Source: Poecilobothrus nobilitatus (Eukaryota; Arthropoda; Insecta; Diptera; Dolichopodidae). From it: a stretch of DNA of 64,000 nt. The DNA lies in NCBI GenBank assembly GCA_947095535.1, contig OX352774.1, positions 80,290,416 to 80,354,415 of the forward strand. Direction: 5' to 3'. Both the position numbers and the translations under genes were made by a program. Shown piece after piece: positions 49,701 through 59,704 of the stretch (position 1 is its first letter; every line of letters begins with the position of its first letter). The notes beneath the pieces were generated by a model. The model was not told where the DNA came from. It was given only the letters and a program-made list of their open reading frames with translations, and made no database searches.

Positions 49701-51750
49701 CTTCAGATCTGCAACTGGTGAAACTGCCCGAAAGCGTAAAAAATGGATGTGTTGAATGCTTCAAAAAATGGATGATGTCCACGAAAATTCAAGCTATCTA
49801 GTACGCATTAAATAAGGAAGAATACAATTTGGTACAATTTAGTAAATTCAAAAAACTTTTTAGAATAATTTTAATTCAATCAATATTGATTATTGAATGC
49901 ATTTACAAAACAACTGCTTAAATTCAAACATTTATATTCTTTAGAGCTAAAGTAGAATACAAACACAGTATTTGAAATATTCTCTCTTTTTTTTCCCTAT
50001 GCTTATAGTTCTGCTAAAACAATTTGCAAAGAATCCGAACTAACTGTAATGACATAGTTTAAAAGATAAAATACTCATAGGTTGTAGTCATAGTTGTTGA
50101 AAATTTTGCATTTTTAAAGAATGAAAAAATAAAATCTGAAGTCATATATGATATTGTACAATAGCTTAGGAGTGTTTCATCTTTTCAACATTACTAGACT
50201 CATCAGTAGTCATTGTAATATTCAAATTGCCTAAACAACTTCTGTTTCAACTTCTGAATTATCAAAATACTTAAATGAATTTCTACAACATTTATTTTTT
50301 GTATTTAAAGTTTTTTTCATAAAATTCATGTTTGTAATTGAAGATTTTTCATCAAATTCAGTATAGTTAAGAAACTAATTTCTAGCATAACTTCAGTGTA
50401 AAGAAGTTTTCTTAATATCGCACTAAGGATATTAGTGTTATGAATGACTATGGTATTATATTCTGAATGTCATTTATTGAACAACATTACAATATAAGAG
50501 ATGCATTTCCTTTTTGAAAAATATAATATGTAATTAAAAAAAAAAAAAACTTAAGATGAAATAATGTTTCATCAGGTTAAGGGCACTGTAAAATTTTTTG
50601 GTGGTTATAAGTTAAATTCGTTATAATTTTTAAAGATTTATGCAATTGCCTGAATTTGTTTTTATTATAGCTGTGTTTATTTCTTTCTTTTTGATTTCTT
50701 TTTTTTTTTTTTTGTAATTCTTTGATTAAAAAGATGAGATGAAATCCGCAAAGCACACAACAATCAGGTTATTAGGCAAAATGGTAAGTTATGATAATAA
50801 TTATTGGTAAAAAAAATATTTTTTTTTTAATATTTTTTTGAATTTTTTTTTTTCGCAATATCGATGAGTTTGAATCGATTTATTTATTTTCATTTTACAA
50901 AAAAGAAACGGAGGAAAACAAAAAAAAAAACCAACTCATTTCAATAGGAGTAATTTAAATTAGTTTCCTTTTTTGTTTTTTAAAATGTTTTAAAAAGGGA
51001 GTCAAATTTTATGCATTCGTTTTATGTTTTGTTTTTTTTATTTATTGTTAATACTTTATATTATGTTGATATTACAACTGAAAATATCTGATATTTAAGT
51101 GTGCTTTTATGGGTTGGATATATCACTAAATTTTAGCTGTATGTTAAATTACAAAATATCGCAATATTTAACTTAATTATAAAGTGTATTCGTATTGGGG
51201 CGAAACAAAAAAAAATGAAACTAAATCTGAAACCTAAAATTATGAAAGGTCATTTTTTAAATTTTATTATTCCTTTTAGTTTGAATTGTTTTTGTTTTTG
51301 GTTTTTTTCTTTTTCTTCTTTACTTTGTTGCTATAAAATACGATTATTTTTTTCGGAAGTTCTGTAGGACATTTTCATGATTGATATGAGAAGATTATTT
51401 TCATATATAATATATATATTTTCATACATTTTCATATATATACATATATATATATTATATAGTATATATGCGCGCTTATAATATGCAATACAACATAATG
51501 TTTTTTTTTTTTAATTTTAATTTGTAACCTTTCACTTTTAAAACTTTTACTCTATATGGATATGATTTTTATATGTCAAACGCTAGTATTCTGTTAATCA
51601 AAAAAAAATTTTTTTGACACACTGTAAAAATTTTAAAATTCCGTTAAAACTACACAAATAAAATAAAATTTAGATTTACTGAAGTCATATGCAGTAAAAT
51701 CTGTTGATTGCGACATTCTTTGAGCAAATATTCTTCTAATCGGGCTTGCA
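43800..51750. other. Long AT-rich stretch almost without features
   Basis: Mostly homopolymers and TA tracts (for example 45715-45745). Two patches stand out. 49560-49800 is less AT-rich and includes GGTGAAACTGCCCGAAAGCG, but its frames are all broken and I recognise no domain. 50731-50786 has a short open stretch KDEMKSAKHTTIRLLGKM followed by ATG-GTAAGT, a good donor-site match, after a T-rich tract. Neither is enough for a gene call. No tRNA, SINE or LINE was detected. Confidence 0.5.
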
Positions 51751-51756
51751 TTTTTT

Positions 51757-51937
51757 CAGTCCTAATGAAGTAGAGACTATAGACAGGTCTTAATTAAATA
51801 GACAATCCTAATAAAGTAGACAGTCCTAAAGAAGTAGAGACTATAGACAGGTCTTAATGAAATAGACAATCCTAATAAAGTAAACAGTTCTAAAGAAATA
51901 GACAGTCATAAGGAAGTAGTCAGACCTAATTAAGTAC
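51757..51937 (+). repeat. Minisatellite, 64-bp period, about 2.8 units
   Basis: Units begin CAGTCCTAA(T/A)GAAGTAGAG at 51757 and 51821 and CAGTTCTAAAGAAATAGACA at 51885. Each full unit contains two or three shorter words of the type AGACA(G/A)TCCTAATAAAGTA, so the array grew from a submonomer of about 17 bp. Units 1 and 2 differ at only a few bases. Confidence 0.9.
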
Positions 51938-52910
51938 TAGGCCAGTTTAAATTATTTTTGACGTTTTTAATTAAATGCTTAAAGGCTTCTTTCAATTCGG
52001 AACTCTAATTTTTTTTTAATTAAATCATTAGTTTTTTGTTTTTTTATTATTTAAGAATGTCTAACTTAACTAGTCTTTATAATTACATTTAAAAATTTTT
52101 TTAAAGTGTACCAAAACTTTTTCTTTATTATCAGTAATTGTAAAGTAAAAAAAAAAAAAAAAATTAAATATTATAATCAAAAAATAAATTTTTTATTTTT
52201 GAAAAATTCCAAGAATATGAATGCGACAAAAAAAAAAGTAGGTATTCCTTTAAGGTTATGTCAGATAAATTGCTTTAAGGTTCCAAATTATTATAGGGCA
52301 TATTAACAGCCACTTAACTTTAATGAAACTCTTTAAAAAAAAAAAAAAAAAAACAATATTATATTTATGTATGTTTTTTCAATTAAGAAACATCAATTTA
52401 AATGACTGTCACATGTAGACATTAACGCTCCTATTTTTTTTTTTTTTTATCAAAAAAAGAAATGCATATGAATAATAATATATCAACTCAATAAAAAGTT
52501 TTGATTTTTAAGGTTAGTGAATAAATTTATATATTTTAATTATAATTATTATATTTAATTTTGGATCCTATATATAATTGATTTATGTTTTCAATGCGAG
52601 TATAAAAATTATCTTTCCAGTGTTCTGTTTTACAAATTTTAATTGCGTAAAATTTAATAATAGTGATTACTCTAGTTTTTCAATTAAGTATAGTGGAACT
52701 ACAATAGGGTATGTGCAAAATTGGAGCAAATTTTTGTTTTAAAGATATTTTTAAATTAATATATTATTAAATTAAATTCTTTAATTTTATACATGCCATT
52801 TAGAAACTACACATTTAATAAATAAAATTTCTTAGGGAATTAATTTCAGTTTCGTTCTCTAATATTTGGCTTCGGCAGATATAAATCGGTGACTATTTAA
52901 GATGATTATG
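51938..52910. other. AT-rich stretch, no feature seen
   Basis: A runs at 52147-52164 and 52335-52353, T run at 52434-52449. Open frame 52106-52306 is lysine/asparagine-rich translation of A runs and is not called. Confidence 0.6.
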
Positions 52911-53248
52911 TACAGGGTGTCCGGCATTCTTAACTGAAGCTTAAGCTCTTAAACTGAGGAATAGGTGATTTTGAAAGTGAAATAAAATTGATACATTAAT
53001 ACCAATTTTTTATGCAAAATAAAGATAAATAAAAGTTGAAAATATTATTGTAAAAGTCCATAACTTCAACTAGCTATCGACACTTAAACGAATCTTCTAT
53101 ATTATACAGGGGCAAAGATGTTATTATTTCTTTAAAAAGTGAACCAAATTACTTTGACGCGCGGGAAATTGTTAGAAATAGACCCTCCAGAACAATTTTC
53201 TGTTTATTATGAACTTTTCTATCACCTCCGTTCTTCATGACTCTGTAT
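52911..53248. mobile_element. Probable MITE with ACAGGGTGT-type ends
   Basis: Left end TACAGGGTGTCCGGCATTCT, right end inverted TACAGAGTCATGAAGAACGG. Near the right end, reading inward, AGAAAATTGTTC is followed by GGAGGGTCTATTTCTAA, which parallels AAAAAAATTGTATGAG and GGAGGGTCTATTAAATT in the fold-back element at 63046. The two elements therefore look like distant members of one family. The target duplication is uncertain. Confidence 0.45.
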
Positions 53249-53290
53249 AATTATTCAAGTTTAAAAGGATAAATTAAGAAACTATTATAT

Positions 53291-53618
53291 AGGGTGATTA
53301 AAATAAATGCCTTCAAATTTATCATCGCGTAGGAACAACGTGTAGATAAAACTTCTCTATGGTGTATGAATCGACAATTTTTTGAACAGTAGGAGACGTT
53401 AAAGGAGATTTGATGAAATGTTTTCTTTGGTTTAAATTAAATATCCATTACTTCTGTTCAGAACAAATTTAAACTGTTTTTTGAAATTTTTTTAAACGCA
53501 TATACTTAAGAAGGTTTTATACTGGTATATTCAAGTTTTGATATATCTAAATTTTGGCTTCACATTATTCTTTAAGTGATGGTATATATAAAAGCTGTCA
53601 TTATCGGATCATCCTATG
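53291..53618. mobile_element. Possible MITE with ATAGGGTGAT ends
   Basis: ATAGGGTGATTAAAATAA at the left and the inverted right end ATAGGATGATCCGATAAT share 9 of their first 10 bases. The 330-bp length suits a MITE. The short terminal repeat and uncertain target duplication make this tentative. Confidence 0.35.
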
Positions 53619-53837
53619 TGTATCAAATAATAGTTAAAAAAAACAAACTATAGCTTTGCAAGTGTTTCTGTCTAATACATCAGATTGACAAACACATTTT
53701 TTGGCACGGTGAAGTGTTAAATTTTTCAGATGAAACTTTTAAAACTTCATGAGATATATAATATAATTTAATTTAAAATTGATGCTTCCTTTGAATTTAC
53801 ACTACACTTAGAGTATAGCTCTATTTCATAATTTCGT

Positions 53838-54165
53838 AGCCGAGCCTATTAAAACTATAGAACAACGAAATATAGGATCCCATTTTTATCTGGTACGTCC
53901 AAATTGTGGAGCATATTACCACCATAGGTATTTTCTAGGTTGTATAATATACAATAGTTAAAGGAATTAGTCAACTTGCATTTACTAAAATTTCCATTTA
54001 ATACCTCTTCCACAATTTAACTTCAAAATTCTTCTTCCTTCTCTTTGCGTTCCTCATCCTACTCCTCATAGTCATTATATGCTGCTTTAGAGTGACTATT
54101 CAAGGTGACTATCTATAGTCCATTATACTGGAAAAGAGGTGGTTTTAATGTATAAAAATCCCACA
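53838..54165 (+). mobile_element. LINE family B-like 3' end, diverged copy D
   Basis: One frame reads PFLSGTSKLWSILPP, stop, VFSRLYNIQ, stop, LKELVNLHLLKFPF. This follows the LINE tail signature F..GT.+LWN.LP..VF...YN+..FK...N..L. Downstream GAGGTGGTTTTAATGTATAA and TCCCACAATACT correspond to GCGGTGGTTTTAGTTGG and TCCAACACTACCC in copy B. Same strand as copies A-C but more diverged. Confidence 0.65.
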
Positions 54166-54289
54166 ATACTAAAAGAGTTTAAGTTTTCATGGTATCTTTT
54201 GATGATCTATATCTTCTGCAGGTAAAAAAAACCAAAATCAATTTAAAAAATGTAGTTTTAAAATAATTCTTAGTAATTAGTAATTCTTC

Positions 54290-54960
54290 TTCTTCTTCTG
54301 CTGCCAATCCATGACTGGATGTACGGTGACTATATCAGGAGCTTTTTTTTTATTGTAGGGTTAGATTGCCACATTCAACACTGTTTCTGGCTTTGGGTAC
54401 TATAGTTCGCCAATTGTTCTAATACCGGTCCAGTTTTTGATGTTTCGTAAACAGGATAAGTGTTTTCTGCCAACACCGCCTCTCCCTTTGATTTTACCTT
54501 GCACAATTAGTAGCAGCATTAGGTACTGTGGATTCCTCATTATATTACCGAAATAGGTTTACGATTTTTTACTGTTGTTAGAAGTATTCGATCTATATTT
54601 AGTCTTCGAAGCACCTCTTTGTTTGTGACTCTATCTGTCCATATTAAATAGGATTGACCACACATAGCATTTTGTGAATCGAAGTTTTAACTTCATATTT
54701 AAGTTTCGGTCAATCAATAGTTTTTTAAATTTACCGAAAGCATTCCTTGTCATCATAATTGTTCGTTTAACCTCTTTGTTGGGGTCCCAATCTTCGTCTA
54801 GTAGGTATCCGCAGTATAATTTAACGTTATTGTATGTATTTTTGTCTTTACTTACTATCATAAATTTAGTTTTCGCAATATTGATGTTGGACCATAGTTT
54901 TTGCTGTGATGATAAACTCTTTCGACGAGTAATTACTAATTACTAACATCAAAAAGTTTT
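54290..54960 (-). pseudogene. RTE-type LINE: end of reverse transcriptase and C-terminus
   Basis: The minus-strand frame 54861-54631 has TKFMIVSKDKNTYNNVKLY, KEVKRTIMMTRNAFGKFKKL, LIDRNLNMKLKLRFTKCYVW and SILFNMDR. Known RTE-like ends carry TK.M..SK....Y..V.L, E+..R+..AR.AF.K+K+L, S..L.L.++.R..+CYV.S.LLYG.E. In other frames the tail continues: LTTVKNRKPISVI, KVKSKG, GVGRKHLSCLRNIKNWTG and WQSNPT, matching G.RG.GR+..SWL+N.R.W. Frameshifts and stops make it inactive. A plus-strand frame at 54674-54946 is a shadow. Confidence 0.85.
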
Positions 54961-55906
54961 AGAAACTTTTAATTTTTTATATTATCATGACTAAAATCAA
55001 ACTAAACTCATATATGTAAGTTTAATTTTTTGATGCTAACAATTTTCGATATTCCTTAAAAGAAATTTTTATTCTAATTATTTTCTCAAATTTTTCAAAA
55101 TAATGTCGGACTACGTTAATAGAAGTTTTTAAAAATGAAACATACACTGACACATATTTTTTTTTTTTTTATAAATTTTACGATTGATTATTATGGATTC
55201 GTCAAAGATAATTTCTTTTAATATACAAAAAATCCATAAAATTTATTCATGAGACTATAAATTTATACCGTTATTTACCAACTATAACTGTACTAACTAA
55301 TATGTAATTAAACTTTTTTTTTTTAATGTTACTAAACTACTATATATTTTAGATAAAAATTAAAATTTTTTCTTAACAATTTTAACTGGTTCACATTATT
55401 TTTATATTAATGGTATTTTTTTTTTGTGTTTTTACCTAAATATCAGTAGAGTTATTTGATTAGTTTCGACATATTTTCAATTTATGAAATGTTTTTTTTT
55501 TTTTTAATTTACTAGAAAAATTTCTTATATCATAAATAAAACGAAATAAACATAAATTTAGTTGGTATACATTAAATTGATAACATTCCAATAAAATAAT
55601 ATCTTAATTGTACATAATTGAAATTTTAAATTAAAATTTCAAAAACAAAGTCATTAAAAGTTAATAAAAGTCAAAATATTAACATTAAAAAGAGTTTGTA
55701 GCTTTTTAAATTGAACAATATAATTAAGAAGTTTTATTTTTTATTAAATTAAAGATGTAAGTGTATATAAAAAATGTTTAACACATATCATACAGGTACA
55801 TATTATAAAGAAACTATATACAGGGTGTCGCTTAGAACTTCTAAAATTATATGATAATAATTATGACATTAAACATATATACATATGTACATAATAATAA
55901 TTAAAA
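54961..55906. other. AT-rich stretch, no feature seen
   Basis: Homopolymers only, plus a solitary TACAGGGTGTCGC at about 55819, which resembles the MITE end word but has no partner. Confidence 0.6.
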
Positions 55907-56920
55907 CGAGGAAGAGTGCAGTAGAATAGACTGTGTCAACTCTGGGATACCCGTATGAACGTAATATATCCTGTTTCTATAAAACTTGATCATCTTTTAA
56001 AAACATTCAGATGTTTTAGTATCGACGTTAACTACAGAGATATAGTTAGAATTGTACGACAGCTACCCGAATCTATTGCGCCTAGCTTCATTAAGTTCCA
56101 AGAAATGCAAGAAGCCTTAACCGGCTGCTTTAGATCAATCAAATTTTACAAAAGTTGTTGGCATGTAACTCGACACCTTTTCACTAAATTTCAGATAGCT
56201 GGCTTCAATAGGCACTGCGTTATTTTCATTTAAAAAGAGATGTTGTATGGCAGGTACCCGAACTTGTTGCACCAGCAGAACCAAATTTTACAGAAGTTGT
56301 TGCCATAAAACTGGATCATCATTTGTAAGATTTCAGACCCCTAGCTTCATTAAGTTCCAAGAGGTGCAAGAAGGCTGAACCGGCTGCTTTAGATCAATCA
56401 AATTTTACAAAAGTGGTTGGCATGTAACTCGACACCTCTTCACAAAATTTCAGATAACGAGCTTCAATAGAGACTGAATTATTCTCATTTAAACGGAGAA
56501 GTTGTATGGCAGCTACCCGAACCCGCCGCACCACCACAACCAAATTTTACGGAAGTTGTTGCCATAAAACTTCATCATCATTTGCAAAATTTCAAATACC
56601 TAGCTTGAATAGATACTGAGTTATTTCTATACAAAGACAGAAGTTGTATCGCAGCTACTCGAACCCGATGGCCGAAAATGCTGAATTTAAATAGCAAAAC
56701 TAAGAATTTTTCAAAAGTGGCATAAAAAAAATTTCAGCCCCTTAGCTCCTTTATTTTTTGAGTTATCGTGCGGACGGACGGACGTACATGGCTTGATCGA
56801 CTTAGAATTCGATTCTGAGCAAATCCATACCTTTGACACTATATCCAGCTCGACTCCTTTAAAGTGTCACAAACGTAATGGTAAATTTATTATATCCTTG
56901 AACATACAGTTCATACGGGT
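55907..56920 (+). mobile_element. GGACGGAC-type repeat G, copy 2 (long), with terminal inverted repeats
   Basis: Near the left end GGATACCCGTATGAACGTA (55946 on) is mirrored at the right by CAGTTCATACGGGTATAA (about 56907-56924), giving an ATACCCGTATGAAC terminal or subterminal inverted repeat. Inside is a 259-bp tandem duplication. Near the right end lie TGAGTTATCGTGCGGACGGACGGAC, ATGGCTTGATCGA and TATATCCTTGAACAT, shared with copy 1. No protein is encoded (the 92-codon frame at 55955-56233 is not kept in copy 1). The layout suits a non-autonomous element of the DINE/INE-1 or MITE kind; class is uncertain. Confidence 0.8.
56081..56590 (+). repeat. 259-bp tandem duplication inside repeat G copy 2
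   Basis: CCTAGCTTCATTAAGTTCCA at 56081 recurs at 56340. Both are followed by GAAG(G/C)C(T)..ACCGGCTGC, TTTAGATCAATCAAATTTTA, TGGCATGTAACTCGACACCT and GTTGTATGGCAG. A partial third block starts near 56580. Copy 1 at 42.6 kb has only a single version of these blocks, so the duplication arose in this lineage. Confidence 0.85.
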
Positions 56921-56964
56921 ATAAAAAAAAAATAGAACATATTTTGTAATGGTACCTATATATC

Positions 56965-57037
56965 CAGTCAATGGTATGATAGTGTTTAAGATAGCGGCCT
57001 TTCATGCAAAGGGTCTCGGGTTCAAACCGCGGCTTAG
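56965..57037 (+). mobile_element. tRNA-like SINE head, family 3, copy 3
   Basis: GTCAATGGTATGATAGTGTTTAAG gives an A-box-like region and CTCGGGTTCAAACCGC an excellent B box. Between them is GCGGCCTTTCATGCAAAGGG. An A/T tail follows (ATCAATAAAAAATA). It aligns with 21691-21770 on the other strand. Acceptor arms do not pair, which argues against a functional tRNA. It sits directly after repeat G. Confidence 0.65.
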
Positions 57038-57242
57038 TTATATAGATCAATAAAAAATATTTTTTTTCTTATATCATGTAATTAGTACGATTATATGTAA
57101 TTAAAATAAAAATAATTAGATATATGTATGTCTTGTAAATTATAATTAATATCATAGAGTAATATATAATAAAATAATAATAAAGCGTAATTCTTGTATA
57201 AGATAATAGATGACGTAGCAATAAAAAGAAACGTTTCATAGT

Positions 57243-57369
57243 CTTGTACAATAGTAACAGCCGAATAATCAATGGCTTAGTGAAATTAACGATTCCTGAA
57301 ACTGAAATTTAGTCAAATATAAATAATAAATGACTTAGTGGATGCCTTATGATCCTTATAGTAGGAGTG
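57243..57369 (+). repeat. CAACGGCTTA repeat D, copy 2
   Basis: Aligns base by base with 58474-58597: TTGTACAATAG, ACAGCC, ATCAATGGCTTAGTGAAATT, CTGAAACTGAA.(T/C)TTAGTC, AAATAT.AATAATA and TTAGTGGATG...TCCTTATAG...GGAGTG. A related, shorter match is at 12833-12883. No coding frame or pol III boxes are evident. Confidence 0.8.
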
Positions 57370-57414
57370 CCACATTAAAATACAAAATATTTTTGTAAGA
57401 TAATAAAATAATGT

Positions 57415-57800
57415 ACAGCTTATAGAAATTTGTTTGTCATGCGCACGTCCCGTTTGTGGAACCATATGCCATCGCATGTGTTCGCTAAAGTTGGTAATTC
57501 ATATGTGTACGATTTACTTAAGTTAACAAAAACATTAACATTTTTCTTCAAAATATCCCTCCAAATTTTGCTACCTCTATCCATCATAACCCCAAATTTC
57601 CTAATTCCAATTTCTCCAATCATCCTTCCCACTACCATATTCCTAAAACCAAAATGTACATTTGAATTAAAGGTTCCATACTAAAGTTTGGTTTTAAAAG
57701 GGGTTTGTTCTGGTTGGTTAAAGTCCAACACTATCCCGAGGAAACACGTGCATTTTCTTTTGGTGACTTTCGAGTTTTCCACCAACCCTCGTAAAAAATG
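57415..57800 (+). mobile_element. LINE family B 3' end, copy C
   Basis: The frame starting at 57430 reads FVMRTSRLWNHMPSHVFAKV, then GNSYVYDLLKLTKTLTFFFK, the best-preserved version of this LINE tail in the window. The 3' part CTAAAGTTTGGTTTTAAAAGG, GTCCAACACTATCC and CCCTCGTAAAAAA matches copies A and B. It lies between two copies of repeat D. Confidence 0.85.
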
Positions 57801-57884
57801 TGCATTATTAATAATAAAAAAATTAATTTGTAGGTATAAATATCTAAAAACAAGAAAATAAAAAACTAAAAATTATAAAAAAGC

Positions 57885-57995
57885 ATCACAGAACCGACCG
57901 CTATTACATGAAAAGCATAATGCGAAATTTCATAGATTTTTTTCATAATAATTTATATCAAAGAAAAATAACTTCTAATAATTTAATAGCATTTT
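57885..57995 (+). repeat. Dispersed repeat E, copy 2
   Basis: Matches 864-977 in the same orientation, sharing ACCGACCGC, ATAGATTTTTT and CATAATAATTTATATCAAAG. It begins about 85 bp after the LINE B terminus. Confidence 0.6.
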
Positions 57996-58473
57996 TTTTA
58001 TAGTATAATAATTATATAGGATACTAATTAAAATTTCATGAACTTTTTTGGTGGTCTTTATTAGCACATGTGGTATTAAAGGGGTTAAATGAGCGGTCTA
58101 AAAAAACGATAAATGATCAAATAACTGTAAATATATCCAAAACGATTAGGGCTATCTAAGTTCATTGAGTCTCGAAAGATAGGTTTATGTTGACCATAAA
58201 ATTAATACATACATAATAGATATAGGTTGTCTCATTTAAGTACAAGGTATAGATAAAAACAGAAAAAAATTGATTCTTTATTTTTTTTTGGATTTTAGCG
58301 GAAAAAATATTTATTACTTGTATTTTAATACGTAAACACAGGATGTGTCAAAAAAGGGAACGAATTCTCGATGCTTAATTATTTTAATAAAAAAATGAAT
58401 TACGAGTTTCATATAACCACATATTATTATGAAGCAATTTAAGATAATGTATGGCATAGACATAAATCACAGT

Positions 58474-58597
58474 TTTGTACAATAGCTATACAGCCAAGTT
58501 ATCAACGGCTTAGTGAAATTAATAATTCCCGAAACTGAAGCTTAGTCAAATATGAATAATAGATTTAGTGGATGATTCATGCTCCTTATAGGAGTGG
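58474..58597 (+). repeat. CAACGGCTTA repeat D, copy 3
   Basis: TTGTACAATAGCTATACAGCC, ATCAACGGCTTAGTGAAATT, CCCGAAACTGAAGCTTAGTC, TTTAGTGGATGATTCATGCT and CCTTATAGGAGTGG. Same orientation as copy 2, 1.2 kb away. The intervening LINE B end and repeat E suggest either nested insertions or a local duplication. Confidence 0.8.
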
Positions 58598-58599
58598 AA

Positions 58600-59115
58600 A
58601 GGAGAAAAAAATTATTAAGAAAATTTATGAAATTTTTTTATTAAGTTTTTGTCTGCAGATTGCATATCCCGTAAATTAAAATTTTTTCGAAGAAATTTTT
58701 GAAAATTGTATTTTTTGTATATTTACTCAATTTTAATTTAAATATGTAAGTTGCTTTATTGTGTTCAGAATGTGTAGTTAAAGTAATTTCAGTTAAATTA
58801 CTTGAGGTGTGCTTGAGGTCTGTGTTTGAAGTTTCCAAACACAACATAAATAAAGTTCAAGACCTCATTATTTATTATATGTGTCAGCTAAAATTTAACG
58901 TATTTTATTAGTTTTACCTTCAAATATGGACAGTTTATTTGATAACAAACAAATGTTTATATGTATATAAGTTTAAAATTCAGGCAAGTCAATAATATTG
59001 CTATATTCAATGTGTTAGCAAAACGCTCGTTTCCTACTTTTTGCTTATCGAACAAAACTAAAACTAATGTATAAATTTTAATAAAAATTTCATATAAAAT
59101 AAACTTTTCCCAAAA
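58600..59115. other. AT-rich spacer, no supported gene
   Basis: The minus-strand 68-codon frame 58641-58847 has no recognisable motif. Nothing else is seen. Confidence 0.5.
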
Positions 59116-59117
59116 TA

Positions 59118-59698
59118 CAGTGGAACTTCGTTAACTCGAATTCGCAAGGGTAATGAAAATTTCTTCGAGTTAGGGTGATTTCAAGTTACAGAAATAAAAT
59201 AAATAGAACTCCTTCATTTGATTAAAAAAGTTCAATTTCTATCCATTTAAATGGTATTGAATAAGAATAAAATGGAAATGTTTATTTTATTTTTAACGTC
59301 CAAATTTTTCAATAAATATAATCAAACTAATACATATGTATGTATGTACATACATAAAATTATATCAATTGACATTTACATAATTTTATTAGGTTGCAGT
59401 TGTGAATTTTTTCGTTAAATTATTAAAATTTCGTTAAATTTGTTAAAATTTTAAGAAAATGCACGCATTGTAGCAGCAAAATAAAAAAAATATTAATTTT
59501 GTAGTAAAAATTTCCTAAATTTTTCGAGTTAGAGAAATTTTTAATACCATAGCTAATTTTTATTTGACTTATGAAGAATTTTGAGTTAGGTAAGTTCGAG
59601 TTATGGAGTTTTTTTTAGATGGTTCAAGGGAAAGCGAATGTAGTTCGAGCTAAAGAAGATTTCGACTTATAGAAGTTCTAGTTAGAGAAGTTCCACTG
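59118..59698. mobile_element. 581-bp pogo/Tigger-like MITE, TA target duplication
   Basis: The left end CAGTGGAACTTCGTTAACTCGAA and the inverted right end CAGTGGAACTTCTCTAACTAGAA share their first 13 bases and most of the next 10. Both ends are flanked by TA (59116-59117 and 59699-59700). A CAGT.GAAC start and TA duplication are typical of pogo/Tigger members of Tc1/mariner. Inside, TTCGAGTTA(G/T)-type words recur near both ends (59164, 59523, 59593, 59644, 59670), like subterminal transposase sites. There is no transposase gene, so it depends on a helper. Confidence 0.88.
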
Positions 59699-59704
59699 TA
59701 TATA

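Noticed and set aside
49560..49800. Less AT-rich patch that might be an exon
   Set aside because: All six frames contain several stops and no domain was recognised; it may be an old transposon piece but cannot be supported.
56965..57037. Functional tRNA gene (also considered at 9661, 21691 and 29355)
   Set aside because: Internal promoter boxes are good, but acceptor stems or anticodon arms do not form properly and each belongs to a repeated family.
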